NCBI GenBank assembly: GCA_022561335.1
Contig: JADFRL010000003.1
Location: 1 to 53,003, forward strand
From: Patescibacteria group bacterium
GTDB lineage: Bacteria; Patescibacteriota; Minisyncoccia; Phycocordibacterales; JACZSL01
DNA length: 53,003 nt
Direction of reading: 5' to 3'
Part shown: in pieces, positions 34,216 through 42,501 of the stretch
Layout of the letters: every line of letters starts with the position of its first letter
How positions within the stretch are numbered: position 1 is the first letter of the stretch
Translations under genes and position numbers: made by a program
Notes under the pieces: model-generated
What the model was told of the DNA's origin: nothing
The model's input: only the letters and a program-made list of their open reading frames with translations
Databases searched by the model: none

Positions 34216-34971
34216 ATGTTTCAAATACTTACCTATCTAGCCATTGTTCTAGCTATTGCCGTCGGTATTCTGCGGCAAGTTAATCAATATGAGCGCGGTG
34301 TAATGTTTACGCTGGGTAAATTTACCGGCATTAAGCAGCCGGGGTGGAGAATTGTAATTCCTGTGTTTCAAATGATGCAAAAAATTGACATGCGCATGAA
34401 GGCAGTAGATGTGCCTGATCAAAGAGCAATCACAAAAGATAATGTTGCGGTAGGAGTGAATGCTGTCATTTATTACAAAGTAGTTGACGCGGCCAAAGCT
34501 ATACTTGAAGTTGAAGATTTCTTTCATGCTATGACCCAACTTGCGCAAACGACCATGCGAAATGCGGTAGGAGAGGTGGAGCTCGATGATTTGTTAAGCA
34601 AGCGGGAAAAGATCTCTGAACGTATTCGAGAGATAGTTGATAAAGCGAGCGATGATTGGGGAATTAACGTCGACAATGTAGCACTTAAAGATGTGGTGCT
34701 CCCTTCTAGTATGGAGCGGACCATAGCTAAACAGGCTGAGGCCGAGCGAGAAAAAAGAGCTGTTATTATTAAGGCAGAGGGAGAAGCAATTGCGGCCGAC
34801 AACATGGCCAAGGCGGCACACATCTTATCTCGAGAACCAGGAGCACTTCACCTGCGGACACTTCAGTCTATTAATGATATAAGTTCTGATCAGTCCAATA
34901 CGGTGATAGTTGCGTTGCCGCTTGAAGTGCTCCGTGCATTTGAAAAATATAATAGCGGGAAAAGTGCGTAG
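34216..34971 (+). CDS. SPFH/Band 7 (slipin-like) membrane protein
   Basis: One N-terminal membrane hairpin or helix (about 3-18) precedes the SPFH domain: NQYERGVMFTLGKFTGIKQPG, DMRMKAVDVPDQRAITKDNV, VNAVIYYKVVDAAKAILEVED and the coiled-coil QAEAEREKRAVIIKAEGEA. Slipins form membrane microdomains and are often paired with NfeD; no NfeD is visible here. ATG 34216 (MFQILTYLAIV) fits better than a GTG at 34171. Confidence 0.9.
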   Translation: MFQILTYLAIVLAIAVGILRQVNQYERGVMFTLGKFTGIKQPGWRIVIPVFQMMQKIDMRMKAVDVPDQRAITKDNVAVGVNAVIYYKVVDAAKAILEVEDFFHAMTQLAQTTMRNAVGEVELDDLLSKREKISERIREIVDKASDDWGINVDNVALKDVVLPSSMERTIAKQAEAEREKRAVIIKAEGEAIAADNMAKAAHILSREPGALHLRTLQSINDISSDQSNTVIVALPLEVLRAFEKYNSGKSA

Positions 34972-35000
34972 CTATTTTTTTAATGTTGTGACTGTATTAT

Positions 35001-35022
35001 GCGGGGTGTAGCATGATGATAG
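35001..35022 (+). repeat. degenerate copy of the tRNA-Pro 5' half
   Basis: GCGGGGTGTAGCATGATGATAG matches the tRNA start region (35092-35113) at 18 of 22 bases, covering the acceptor 5' strand and D arm. No anticodon or 3' half follows, so it is a fragment or remnant. Confidence 0.5.
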
Positions 35023-35092
35023 CCAAAATATTTTTATATTCGATAAAATGGATGAGTAAATATACACGCGCTTGCCTCTCCAATATTTTCGG

Positions 35093-35163
35093 CGGGGTGT
35101 AGTATAATGGCAGTATATGCCCATGGGGTGGGTAAGACTCGAGTTCGATTCTCGGCACCCCGA
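35093..35163 (+). tRNA. tRNA-Pro (anticodon GGG)
   Basis: The acceptor stem CGGGGTG/CACCCCG has seven pairs with C1-G72 and A73, which are proline identity features. TA at 8-9, a weak D arm (GTAT/GTAT with G-U pairs) with GG in the loop, anticodon stem TGCCC/GGGTA and loop ATGGGGT giving GGG, and a T arm TCGAG/CTCGG with loop TTCGATT. 71 nt; the 3' CCA is not encoded (AAAA follows), so it must be added by an enzyme. Confidence 0.88.
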
Positions 35164-35305
35164 AAATTAAGAGGATGAAGGTAGCGTGTTAGGTTGGTTC
35201 AATTTCGGGCTAAAACAGTCCGAAGGAATATATTAGAGCAGTGTTCTGCTCCGGAATTCTTGGGAAATTTCCGCGTCCCGATATAAATGATAGGAAAAGC
35301 ACATC

Positions 35306-35333
35306 TTGACAAATTAGTCAGTTATGTTAACAT
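35306..35333 (+). promoter_or_regulatory. promoter-like sequence upstream of the lysozyme-like gene
   Basis: TTGACA (35306-35311), 16 nt, TAACAT (35328-35333). Its -35 overlaps TTGAC-AAATTA-GTCAG, an inverted repeat nearly identical to the one in the promoter at 7962-7990. A terminator-like hairpin begins only 8 nt after the -10. Confidence 0.4.
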
Positions 35334-35340
35334 AAGATAA

Positions 35341-35363
35341 ATTCGGTAAGACCGGATTTTTTG
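35341..35363 (+). terminator. hairpin with T-tract
   Basis: ATTCGGT and ACCGGAT pair (one G-T) over AAG, followed by TTTTTG. It may end transcripts from the tRNA side or attenuate the promoter just before it. Confidence 0.6.
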
Positions 35364-35386
35364 TTTGTCAGCATAATTAACGACTT

Positions 35387-35803
35387 ATTTTATATTTCAT
35401 AAACCTTACGATCTCTACAGCTCTGCTGATGTTGATTCCTTTTGCGTATGGAGTGGGGGAGGCCGAGGCACCTTTTGGGCGTGCCCAAACGACAGAGGAG
35501 TATGTAAGAAGCTATTTTATCGACATACCCGTAATGGCCGATATTGCGTACTGTGAGTCAAGATTTCGCCATGTGGGTAGCGACGGGAGCCTATATAGAG
35601 GAAAAATTAACCACAGTGATGTTGGCGTCATGCAAGTTAACGAGTATTACCATTTAGCTACCGCAGTTAAACTTGGCTATGATATATATACGTTAAGGGG
35701 GAATCTTTCGTATGCAGAGTGGCTCTATCATAAAGAAGGGACCGTACCGTGGTTATCTTCGTCCTCTTGTTGGAAGAAAGAAAACCTTGTAGCAATGAGG
35801 TAA
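35387..35803 (+). CDS. exported lysozyme-like/SLT transglycosylase protein with unclear start
   Basis: The mature part holds MADIAYCESRFRHVGSDG with the Glu expected in lytic transglycosylases, then DVGVMQVNEYYH and AEWLYHKEGTVPW, typical of the lysozyme-like fold that cuts peptidoglycan. The first ATG (35429) would start inside the hydrophobic core of the signal peptide. The open frame continues upstream to a stop at 35378 and encodes LYFINLTISTALLM before it, but offers only ATT (35387), ATA (35399) or CTG as starts. I give ATT 35387 as the best fit to a complete signal peptide; this is inference. Confidence 0.65.
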   Translation: MLYFINLTISTALLMLIPFAYGVGEAEAPFGRAQTTEEYVRSYFIDIPVMADIAYCESRFRHVGSDGSLYRGKINHSDVGVMQVNEYYHLATAVKLGYDIYTLRGNLSYAEWLYHKEGTVPWLSSSSCWKKENLVAMR

Positions 35804-35808
35804 CAAAA

Positions 35809-35840
35809 AACCTCTCACAGTGAAATGTGAGAGGTTTATT
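35809..35840. terminator. bidirectional terminator between the lysozyme-like gene and doxX
   Basis: AACCTCTCACA (35809-35819) and TGTGAGAGGTT (35826-35836) form an 11-bp stem. On the minus strand it is followed by TTTTTT, so it mainly serves doxX; on the plus strand the tail is TATT. Confidence 0.8.
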
Positions 35841-35858
35841 GGTTGTACATATGCAATG

Positions 35859-36266
35859 TTACTCCATTGGTACTGTTTTGCGTTTACTGTCTACACTGAA
35901 CGGACCAGCTCCATAAATGGCCACAAACAGAAGGCCCCCCGCGATGGCAAGGTTCTTCATAAAGTTGGTCATTTGTGCTTGGTTGGCAAAATCAAAATGA
36001 TATAGCAATGCCGCAAGCAACGTATAACCTGCTACAGCAAGAGCAGCCCATCTTATTTTGAAACCGAAAAGCAGCATGAGGCCACCACCAAGTTCAACTG
36101 CAATAGCTACGATGATAGCTAGGGTAGCAAGTGATTCTCCTACACCCGTTGCTGCAAATTGAACACTTCCGGTAAAATTAGTCACTTTGGCAAAGCCGGA
36201 CAGAATAAATATAAGAGAAAGTAGTATTCTACCCGTAAGAGGCCCGTATATTTCTAAAGCTCGCAT
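35859..36266 (-). CDS. DoxX-family membrane protein
   Basis: A 135-residue, four-helix membrane protein: TGRILLSLIFILSGFAKVTN, then ATLAIIVAIAVELGGGLMLLFGFKIRWAAL and a third/fourth helix ending FVAIYGAGPFSVD. This is the DoxX pattern (quinone/thiosulfate or redox-associated). ATG 36266 (MRALEIYG) is preferred to a longer in-frame start. Role here unknown; it stands alone. Confidence 0.85.
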   Translation of the reverse strand: MRALEIYGPLTGRILLSLIFILSGFAKVTNFTGSVQFAATGVGESLATLAIIVAIAVELGGGLMLLFGFKIRWAALAVAGYTLLAALLYHFDFANQAQMTNFMKNLAIAGGLLFVAIYGAGPFSVDSKRKTVPME

Positions 36267-36379
36267 ATAATTTTTGACTAATATTAGTAATGCAATATTT
36301 CTATTTTTAATAATAGCATATTTCAACCACATAAGAGCCGGCCGTCCTCTTTACTTTTGTTCATGGTAGTATAAAAATT

Positions 36380-36838
36380 ATGGAAAAAACTCGAGATAAA
36401 AAATATTGGCTCATGAAAAGTGAACCGAGTGATTACTCGATTGATGATCTAAAACGGGCTAAATGCGAACCATGGGACGGCGTACGAAATTATCAGGCGC
36501 GCAATTTTATGCGGGATGAAATGAGAGTAGGGGATGGAGTACTCTTTTATCATTCAAGCACTGACCCACCTGGTATAGCGGGAATAGCTAAGGTGTGTTC
36601 TAAACCGTACCCTGACAAAACAGCGTTTGATAAGAGTGATAAACATTTTGATCCAAAATCAAAAAAGGATGATCCCACATGGTATTTAGTGGATGTTTGT
36701 TTTGTAAAGAAATTCAAGAATTTTATATCCCTTAACGAGCTTAAAGCAGATCCGAGGTTTGAAGGCATGATGGTTACCAAGAAAGGTTCAAGACTTTCAA
36801 TTCAACCTGTCAGCAAAAAGCACTTCGACGGCATCTAG
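36380..36838 (+). CDS. EVE domain (PUA-like) protein
   Basis: KYWLMKSEPSDYSIDDLKRAK...PWDGVRNYQARNFMRDEM is the EVE signature, followed by GDGVLFYHSSTDPPGIAGIAKV and DVCFVKKF. EVE domains bind modified bases in RNA or DNA and are related to YTH. The protein is a single domain (152 residues, normal). The modified nucleotide is unknown, and no partner nuclease is nearby. Confidence 0.92.
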   Translation: MEKTRDKKYWLMKSEPSDYSIDDLKRAKCEPWDGVRNYQARNFMRDEMRVGDGVLFYHSSTDPPGIAGIAKVCSKPYPDKTAFDKSDKHFDPKSKKDDPTWYLVDVCFVKKFKNFISLNELKADPRFEGMMVTKKGSRLSIQPVSKKHFDGI

Positions 36839-36921
36839 TGCTCTGTGTCCGTAGTATTGTATTTTGGGGTACTTTTAGTAAGATAAAGAGTCTAAGGTAG
36901 TTCTTTATATGGAGGTGTCTC

Positions 36922-37173
36922 ATGATAATAGGCATAAGGAGGATGTATCAGTTTGTTGTCTCCTTCCTGGGAGTCCTTTTTCTGGCTCCGATACCATGGT
37001 TATCAATGGGGGTATTGTCGGTTATCGGGATATCAGTCGAAGAGGACATTCCTATTAAGTACTGGGTCGTATACTGGGGAGCTGTATTTCTTAGCTTGGT
37101 TATGTTTCTTTTCATATGGAAACGCTACCCAGAAAAGATACCTAAGAAACTCAGAACAAAAAAGAAAATGTAG
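36922..37173 (+). CDS. small two-helix membrane protein
   Basis: 83 residues with hydrophobic segments at about 9-32 and 45-65 and a very basic tail (KRYPEKIPKKLRTKKKM) that would stay in the cytoplasm. GGAGGTG 5 nt upstream is a strong ribosome site and decides the start. No family recognised. A terminator follows. Confidence 0.65.
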   Translation: MIIGIRRMYQFVVSFLGVLFLAPIPWLSMGVLSVIGISVEEDIPIKYWVVYWGAVFLSLVMFLFIWKRYPEKIPKKLRTKKKM

Positions 37174-37176
37174 ACT

Positions 37177-37213
37177 AAGGCGAGCTTTGTATGAGGTTCG
37201 CCTTTGTTTTTCT
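37177..37213 (+). terminator. terminator of the small membrane gene
   Basis: AAGGCGA (37177-37183) and TCGCCTT (37198-37204) pair over a 14-nt loop, followed by TGTTTTTC. Confidence 0.75.
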
Positions 37214-37250
37214 TGAAAAAACTTTGAAATTACAGGACCAGACTGAAGAG

Positions 37251-37281
37251 AGGGAATTGGTTGGTTGATTTCCAATTCCCT
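37251..37281 (-). terminator. hairpin downstream of xer
   Basis: AGGGAATTGG (37251-37260) and CCAATTCCCT (37272-37281) form a 10-bp perfect stem about 65 nt beyond the xer stop. No T-tract. Confidence 0.5.
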
Positions 37282-37346
37282 GTGGATGCGTGACCTTCGG
37301 AGTAAAATATATCGCGAATTTTTGTGGAAGTGCTCATAATACTCTG

Positions 37347-38321
37347 CTATTTGTTATCAATCTCGCTGCCGCCATGGAATTTCTCATGGATTTCACGAAG
37401 ACGTTTGTTAGTGACATGGGTATATATTTGCGTTGTAGCAACATTCTTGTGGCCGAGAAGTTCCTGGACACTTCGCAAATCAGCGCCATGCGAAAGAAGA
37501 TCGGTTGCGTACGTGTGTCGCAGTGTATGCGGTGTGACTTTCTTTGAAAGACCAGCAAGTATTGCACATCGCGATATCATTTTTTGGATATACCGAGGGG
37601 ATAACCGTCTATTATCTGCATCTTTTAACCGCAGATTAATGAAAAGGGGTTTATGTACATCTGGTCTCGAAGCGAGATATGTTCGGAGCCACTGCGCGGC
37701 GCGGGGAGAGATAAAAATGGTGCGAACATGACGCCCTTTGCCAACTATCGAAAGCTCAAAGGTTTTTTTAGTATTCTTGTCCTTAAGGAAAGAAAGCTGC
37801 TCAACGTTGAGTGCTACGAGTTCGGAAATACGCATACCCGATGAAAAAAAGAGCTCCATAATGGTTCGGTCACGTAAACCATTTGGAGTTTTTGTGTCAG
37901 GAATTTTGAGCATTTTTTCAATGTCATGTGTTTCTAAGAATGAGATTGTCTCCTCGCTCTTTTGTTTAGCGAGCTTTACCTTGGAGGAGGGGAGAGTCTC
38001 AATATCACGCTCCGCAAGAAAGTTCAAAAGTGCTCGCAGTGCTATGAGGTAGTAGTTTTGAGACTTCTTTCCTAAATGCTTTCCAGAAGGTGTTCTGTAT
38101 GTACGAGCTAAATATAACCGATAATCCCAAATATGTGTCGGAGTCAGTTGATGCGGTAAAAGTTTTTCATCTCCGTTTTCCTGAAGCCAATTCACAAATA
38201 GTTGCAAGTACTGTTTATAGTTCTTTTGAGTGTTGTTGGACAACCCCTTTTCGATTTCACAGTAATCTAAGAAAGGGAAGAGGTGTCCAGCAAGGGGCTC
38301 CTTACTTCTGCCTGCTTTCAT
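37347..38321 (-). CDS. xer: tyrosine recombinase, XerC/XerD-like
   Basis: A site-specific recombinase that resolves chromosome dimers. N-terminal SAM-like domain [23 protein letters not shown]; the catalytic domain has R in [12 protein letters not shown] in [33 protein letters not shown] (Tyr nucleophile in the last) and H in the GH. 324 residues is a little longer than the usual 300. CPR genomes often encode one Xer. Not near att sites or phage genes, so a housekeeping role is most likely. A promoter-like TTGTGC...TATTAT (38328-38355) would give almost no leader. Confidence 0.9.
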   Translation of the reverse strand: MKAGRSKEPLAGHLFPFLDYCEIEKGLSNNTQKNYKQYLQLFVNWLQENGDEKLLPHQLTPTHIWDYRLYLARTYRTPSGKHLGKKSQNYYLIALRALLNFLAERDIETLPSSKVKLAKQKSEETISFLETHDIEKMLKIPDTKTPNGLRDRTIMELFFSSGMRISELVALNVEQLSFLKDKNTKKTFELSIVGKGRHVRTIFISPRAAQWLRTYLASRPDVHKPLFINLRLKDADNRRLSPRYIQKMISRCAILAGLSKKVTPHTLRHTYATDLLSHGADLRSVQELLGHKNVATTQIYTHVTNKRLREIHEKFHGGSEIDNK

Positions 38322-38407
38322 GTATATATAATACTATATACATAAGTTCGCACAATATATGTAAAACGAACTAAGGTGGATAAGATCAAGCTTAAAATAA
38401 ATAGCTT

Positions 38408-38430
38408 AAAAAGGGGTCCGATTAACCCCT
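38408..38430 (-). terminator. terminator overlapping the end of the 42-residue gene
   Basis: On the minus strand AGGGGT and ACCCCT pair over TAATCGG (which includes the TAA stop), followed by TTTTTA (38408-38412). Confidence 0.7.
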
Positions 38431-38550
38431 TCTCTTGCCCTTAATACCTTTATTTTGCACTTTACCACTCATTCGAGGCGGTTTCCGCAGTGGAGTGCAT
38501 ACTTTTCTTTTGTCGAAGGCAATATTTTGCCCAATACGTTTTTTACTCAT
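38422..38550 (-). CDS. 42-residue basic peptide
   Basis: The frame begins MSKKRIGQNIAFDKRKVC, is very rich in Lys/Arg/Gly and ends KGIKGKRRG. TGATATAAT just upstream (about 38563) reads as an extended -10, which would give a nearly leaderless transcript, and its stop lies in the terminator. The composition suggests nucleic-acid binding. No family recognised. Confidence 0.45.
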   Translation of the reverse strand: MSKKRIGQNIAFDKRKVCTPLRKPPRMSGKVQNKGIKGKRRG

Positions 38551-38569
38551 ATGAAAATTATATCACACT

Positions 38570-39130
38570 TTAATTCTCCAACAGGTGAACAGGAACGCTA
38601 AGGCGGTCATCATTTTCCGGAAGTCCTGAAGGGTTGTTTTTTTCAAGGATGAGCAGTCCTCGTTGGAAAGGAGTGGTGAATATGAGTTTCCCTTCAAAAG
38701 GCACAAATTCCTCAGTCATCCATTGACTCTGTGCGGATAGGACGCTCTCCCCTATTAACTTTCCATTTTCGTCAAGGAGTCTTACGGAAAAATCTCCCTC
38801 GAAAAACCAATAGCCGCGAGCTTCTCCTTCAATTAATAATGGACTTGAAATTGCTTGTCCGGGACGTGGATTATTAATGCGTATTAAATCCAATTTCTCA
38901 AACTCATTTCCAATATCTTCCACAAAAGTCTCATCCCCTGCCCTGCACTGCCGCGGCCACGATTCCATTACAAGATTTCCAGCCGCCGCGCATTCATCAA
39001 AGTTTGTGATATTTTGATCAGGAACTGAACTCCTATTTTTAAAAATACTAATAAAAAATAACCCAAATAAAATTCCTGCCACTACAAAGGCAACAATAGC
39101 TATTGAAATTGATGAAGTACTCTTTTCCAT
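38570..39130 (-). CDS. membrane-anchored Gmad2 domain protein
   Basis: A membrane anchor (about 7-29) is followed by a short Cys motif (DECAAAGNLVMESWPRQCRAG) seen on CPR surface proteins, then a Gmad2 immunoglobulin-like domain: IRINNPRPGQAISSPLLIEG, WFFEGDFSVRLLDENGKLIG and FTTPFQRGLLILEKNNPSG. Gmad2 is found in spore-germination and surface proteins; here it probably stabilises or binds at the cell surface. No enzyme domain. Divergent from the ECF sigma gene. Confidence 0.8.
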   Translation of the reverse strand: MEKSTSSISIAIVAFVVAGILFGLFFISIFKNRSSVPDQNITNFDECAAAGNLVMESWPRQCRAGDETFVEDIGNEFEKLDLIRINNPRPGQAISSPLLIEGEARGYWFFEGDFSVRLLDENGKLIGESVLSAQSQWMTEEFVPFEGKLIFTTPFQRGLLILEKNNPSGLPENDDRLSVPVHLLEN

Positions 39131-39180
39131 GTATATACATCCTACTTCCCTCTTTTATCGTGTCAATAGTTGCTGATAAT

Positions 39181-39202
39181 TTTGTTTGATATATCGAACA
39201 AA
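39181..39202. promoter_or_regulatory. 22-bp near-perfect palindrome between divergent gmad2 and sigma genes
   Basis: TTTGTTTGAT-ATATCGAACAAA is symmetric at all but one base pair. It lies in the shared A/T-rich upstream region, so it could be an operator for either gene. Confidence 0.4.
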
Positions 39203-39395
39203 TTTAAGATTGATATTAATTAATTTGTCACAAAAGCGCTCTCTTGAAAATATACTTTTACAATTCACTGAGACGTGCAGCACTTTTTCAGCAAGAAGTG
39301 GTTTTACAAATGTAGTCTACTATGGCATCATGGCATTTTCTTGCTTGTTGTAACCTTTTTATCGTAAAGTGGCATATTACTAATGAATAGAAAAA

Positions 39396-39929
39396 GTGAG
39401 CGAAATAGATGATCTAGAGCTTCAGAACACGGTTGAAAAGGCTCAAAATAGGGACGGTGAGGCTTTTCGCGAAATTTTCGAGCTGATGTCAGGCGAGCTG
39501 TTTTCTTATGCTCTTTCACATATTAAATCCCGAGAGGACGCGCTTGATATTGTCCAGGAAACATTTATCGAGCTATGGGGTGCTCTTCAAAAACTTTCTT
39601 ACCGCAGCCGCCAAGAATTCTACGGTTTTGTATACATCATTCTAAAGCGACGGCTCTACAAACATTATAGGAAAGCCGGCAAGTCCGTAGAATTAGAAGA
39701 GCGTCACATAGTCGATAATTATGAGATAGAAGTCGAAGATTATCGCTATCTGCATACATTCATGAAAGCGTTACCGGAAAGGTATCAAGAATTATTGCAT
39801 CTGCGGTATTGGTCTTCCCTTTCATTTCGCGAGATTGCTCTTTATATGGATATTAAAGAAACTACGGCAAAAGTGTGGCACCATCGAGCGATCAGGAAAC
39901 TTCAGGAAGTAGCAGGGAAATTAGCATAA
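39396..39929 (+). CDS. ECF-type RNA polymerase sigma factor
   Basis: Sigma region 2 is SREDALDIVQETFIELWGALQ with the -10-binding helix, and region 4 is LPERYQELLHLRYWSSLSFREIALYM plus an HTH ending IKETTAKVWHHRAIRKLQ. There is no region 3 or 1.1, as in ECF sigma factors. The start is GTG 39396. The 12-nt gap to the next gene suggests one operon with a membrane protein that could act as its anti-sigma factor. Confidence 0.9.
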   Translation: MSEIDDLELQNTVEKAQNRDGEAFREIFELMSGELFSYALSHIKSREDALDIVQETFIELWGALQKLSYRSRQEFYGFVYIILKRRLYKHYRKAGKSVELEERHIVDNYEIEVEDYRYLHTFMKALPERYQELLHLRYWSSLSFREIALYMDIKETTAKVWHHRAIRKLQEVAGKLA

Positions 39930-39941
39930 TTAAACATCAGT

Positions 39942-42326
39942 ATGAAAAAAAATATAGATGATATGTTGCGTAACGTTAAATTAAAAAAATTAACCTCAGA
40001 AGAAAAAAGCTACCTCTGGTCTAATATTTCGAACCAATTGAAATTGAGCAGGCAAACTCAAAAGATTGATCAAAAAAATCGTCTATATTATTTTGCTGTA
40101 TTTGGTTATAAAAAAATAATTGCAGCTGCAACGCTTGTGGCCTTTTTAGTATTAGGGACTGCTACAGCCTGGGCATTTGATGATATACATCCGGGTGACT
40201 TTTTCTTTCCCGTTGATATTGCGGCAGAAAAAATACTTTTAATCCTTACCTTTGGCGATACCGAGGATGTTTTTCGACTGCGTTTTGCAGAGGAGCGACT
40301 TGATGAAGTACTGGCTCTTTTGGCGCTGGCTGAAAGTATTGAAATAGAGGGAACCTCAGATACATCAACTGATTCGTCAGATGGTACAGGGACAACGACT
40401 GACGACGATACGACCACAACCGTAACTGCTTCAAGTGATGATGAATCTGATGAAAGCTCTGACAACGGCACTACAACAGAAAATGGCACAAATGAAAATG
40501 GAGTGGATCTGATTGAGGAAGAATTTTTGAATAGCTTTGATTTTGATATAGATACGATTGAAGACGCACTTCTCTTTGCTCTCGCGCAATTGGAAGAATC
40601 AAAGGCGGTTTTTGCAGCAAACGGCAATGCGAACGGCGTTGTTGCCATTAATTCATTCATTGATCAGCTTAATGATTTAGCTCTCAATCATATAGATAAA
40701 CTTGACCGTGTTGCTGTTACGATCAAGGACGGAGGAAATGAAGATGTAAAAATAAAAATATCTATATCTTCACATGAACTCAAGAGAAAGTTTGAGTTTA
40801 CGGAAACAACCGACAGTGACGGCAGTACCACTCAAAAAGTTACCTTCCGTAACGAAGATACCAGCTCGAGCTTGAGATCTGATGAGGACGGAGGTTTTAA
40901 ATTTAGCTTTAACTTCAGAAATAAAGATAAAGATGACAAAAATGGTAAAGATGGAGATGATGGAGAGGATGGCAAAGGTGGAAAGAAAAATAAGAATAAA
41001 ATAAAAGTTTGTCACAAAGACAAAAAGACTCTCAGTATTTCTAAAAATGCCCGCTGGGCGCACCTCCTTCACGGTGATAGTCTGGGCCCGTGTGAGAAAG
41101 ATGACGATGACGACAATAACGATGACGATACGACGGCTCCGGAAATAACAAATGTAGTGGCTGATCCTGCCGTAACTACAGCAGAAGTGGCTTGGTTTAC
41201 AGATGAGGATGCAACAAGTCTAGTTTGGTACAGTACCACAAGTCCTGTTGTTCTAGACTTCCCTAACCCAGTGGAAGAAAGCGCCGTGCTGACGCAATAT
41301 CATGTTCTGGTACTCAACGATCTTGTCGCCAATACGATATACTACTATGTAGTTTCCTCAGAGGATGAATCTGGCAATAAGGCTACCTCTACCGAGCATT
41401 CGTTTACGACTGACCCCGAGCCAGATCCAGGCGATACCACTCCTCCGATCATATCAAACATCTCTACGTCGTCGGATATGATCTCTGCAGACGTCAGTTG
41501 GACCACTGATGAAAACGCAACGAGTAAGGTTTGGTTTAGTACTGAAAGCCCAGTTGTATTAGATACACCAACCGAGTTTGTCAGCAGCAGCGGCCTCGTG
41601 CAAAACCGAACCTTGACCTTAAACGGTCTTACAGCTAGCACCACCTACTTTTATATTGTTGAGTCGGAAGATGCCGAGGGAAACATTGCTACTTCATCTG
41701 AACAGACTTTTACGACTGACCCCGAGCTGGAGCTGGCAGACACCACACCGCCTATAATCTCAGCACTTAATGACAATGCCGCGACAACTGAGGCAGTCAT
41801 TACATGGATCACTGATGAAAATGCAGACAGCACGGTCTTCTACAGCATATCGTCCCCCGTTGATCCTGATACGGCGGACAGTGTAGAAAATACAAGCTTT
41901 GTCACGAGCCACTCGCTTGATTTGATAAATCTTACAGCAAGCACCACGTATTACTATCTTGTAGTCTCAAGTGATGAAAGTGGGAACACGTCTACTTCAA
42001 CCGAGAACAGTTTCACTATTACATCAGAACCTGAACCGGAAGATACTACCCCGCCCATGATCTCAACCATTACGTCCTTTGACATCGGGACGACAACTCT
42101 AGCAATCAGCTGGACAACCGATGAAATCGCAAACGGCAAGCTTTGGTATGGAGAAGGAGATCCTCTTATAGCAATGGTAAGTCATAGTGACTTTATAACC
42201 GCTCATGAACTTTTACTCGGCGGTCTAGTCGCAAGTACTACGTATCAATTCTTAATCGTCTCGACTGACGAATTTGGCAACACAGCGACATCAACTCAGC
42301 AAACAGTTACGACAATCAGCCAGTAG
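39942..42326 (+). CDS. DUF5667/FN3 surface protein, possible anti-sigma partner
   Basis: Layout: a basic cytoplasmic tail (1-55), one membrane helix (about 56-76), a DUF5667-like helical segment (about 80-125, IHPGDFFFPVDIAAEKILLIL), a Ser/Thr/Asp-rich linker, a helical part (about 185-230), a Lys/Asp/Gly-rich stretch, a Cys motif KVCHKDKKTLSISKNARW...HGDSLGPC (about 353-385), and four FN3-like repeats starting near residues 397, 498, 600 and 701. Each repeat has TAPEI/TTPPI...WTTDENA...TASTTYYY...EDESGN. The cytoplasmic tail could bind the sigma factor while FN3 repeats sense or bind surface ligands; this is inference from operon and topology. Confidence 0.8.
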   Translation: MKKNIDDMLRNVKLKKLTSEEKSYLWSNISNQLKLSRQTQKIDQKNRLYYFAVFGYKKIIAAATLVAFLVLGTATAWAFDDIHPGDFFFPVDIAAEKILLILTFGDTEDVFRLRFAEERLDEVLALLALAESIEIEGTSDTSTDSSDGTGTTTDDDTTTTVTASSDDESDESSDNGTTTENGTNENGVDLIEEEFLNSFDFDIDTIEDALLFALAQLEESKAVFAANGNANGVVAINSFIDQLNDLALNHIDKLDRVAVTIKDGGNEDVKIKISISSHELKRKFEFTETTDSDGSTTQKVTFRNEDTSSSLRSDEDGGFKFSFNFRNKDKDDKNGKDGDDGEDGKGGKKNKNKIKVCHKDKKTLSISKNARWAHLLHGDSLGPCEKDDDDDNNDDDTTAPEITNVVADPAVTTAEVAWFTDEDATSLVWYSTTSPVVLDFPNPVEESAVLTQYHVLVLNDLVANTIYYYVVSSEDESGNKATSTEHSFTTDPEPDPGDTTPPIISNISTSSDMISADVSWTTDENATSKVWFSTESPVVLDTPTEFVSSSGLVQNRTLTLNGLTASTTYFYIVESEDAEGNIATSSEQTFTTDPELELADTTPPIISALNDNAATTEAVITWITDENADSTVFYSISSPVDPDTADSVENTSFVTSHSLDLINLTASTTYYYLVVSSDESGNTSTSTENSFTITSEPEPEDTTPPMISTITSFDIGTTTLAISWTTDEIANGKLWYGEGDPLIAMVSHSDFITAHELLLGGLVASTTYQFLIVSTDEFGNTATSTQQTVTTISQ

Positions 42327-42337
42327 CCAAAAACCAT

Positions 42338-42366
42338 TTTCCTACTCCCTTGTGGAGAGTAGGAAA
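42338..42366 (+). terminator. first hairpin after the FN3 gene
   Basis: TTTCCTACTC (42338-42347) and GAGTAGGAAA (42357-42366) form a 10-bp stem. Confidence 0.6.
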
Positions 42367-42384
42367 GTTGAAAGTATGATTAAT

Positions 42385-42418
42385 AAATCGCCTCAAGAAT
42401 CTTTTGAGGCGATTTTTC
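42385..42418 (+). terminator. rho-independent terminator of the sigma/FN3 operon
   Basis: AAATCGCCTCAA (42385-42396) and TTGAGGCGATTT (42404-42415) form a 12-bp stem followed by TTCTC. Confidence 0.85.
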
Positions 42419-42501
42419 TCAGCGTGGCGGATTTATGATGTACGTAATGAAGTCTAAACCGTCGGAGATTGGCTTGCCGCACTTCCAGTGCTTTCAGCAT
42501 T

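Larger units (their letters stand above)
34972..35428. other. spacer with tRNA-Pro, a tRNA fragment and hairpins
   Basis: About 455 nt hold a degenerate copy of the tRNA 5' half (35001-35022), the tRNA (35093-35163), two hairpins CGGGCT/AGTCCG (35206-35222) and GAGCAG/CTGCTC (35236-35251), a GGAAATTTCC palindrome (near 35263), a promoter-like pair (35306-35333) and a terminator (35341-35363). Confidence 0.5.

Noticed and set aside
35164-35300. Structured RNA (tmRNA, SRP or riboswitch) after the tRNA
   Set aside because: Short hairpins are visible but no known consensus core was recognised.
37347-38321. xer as a phage or transposon integrase
   Set aside because: No att-like repeats, excisionase or phage genes nearby; it matches housekeeping XerC/D.
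39340-39380. TGTAACC near 39347 as an ECF-type promoter for the sigma gene
   Set aside because: The following CGTA is only about 9 nt away; spacing does not fit known ECF promoters.
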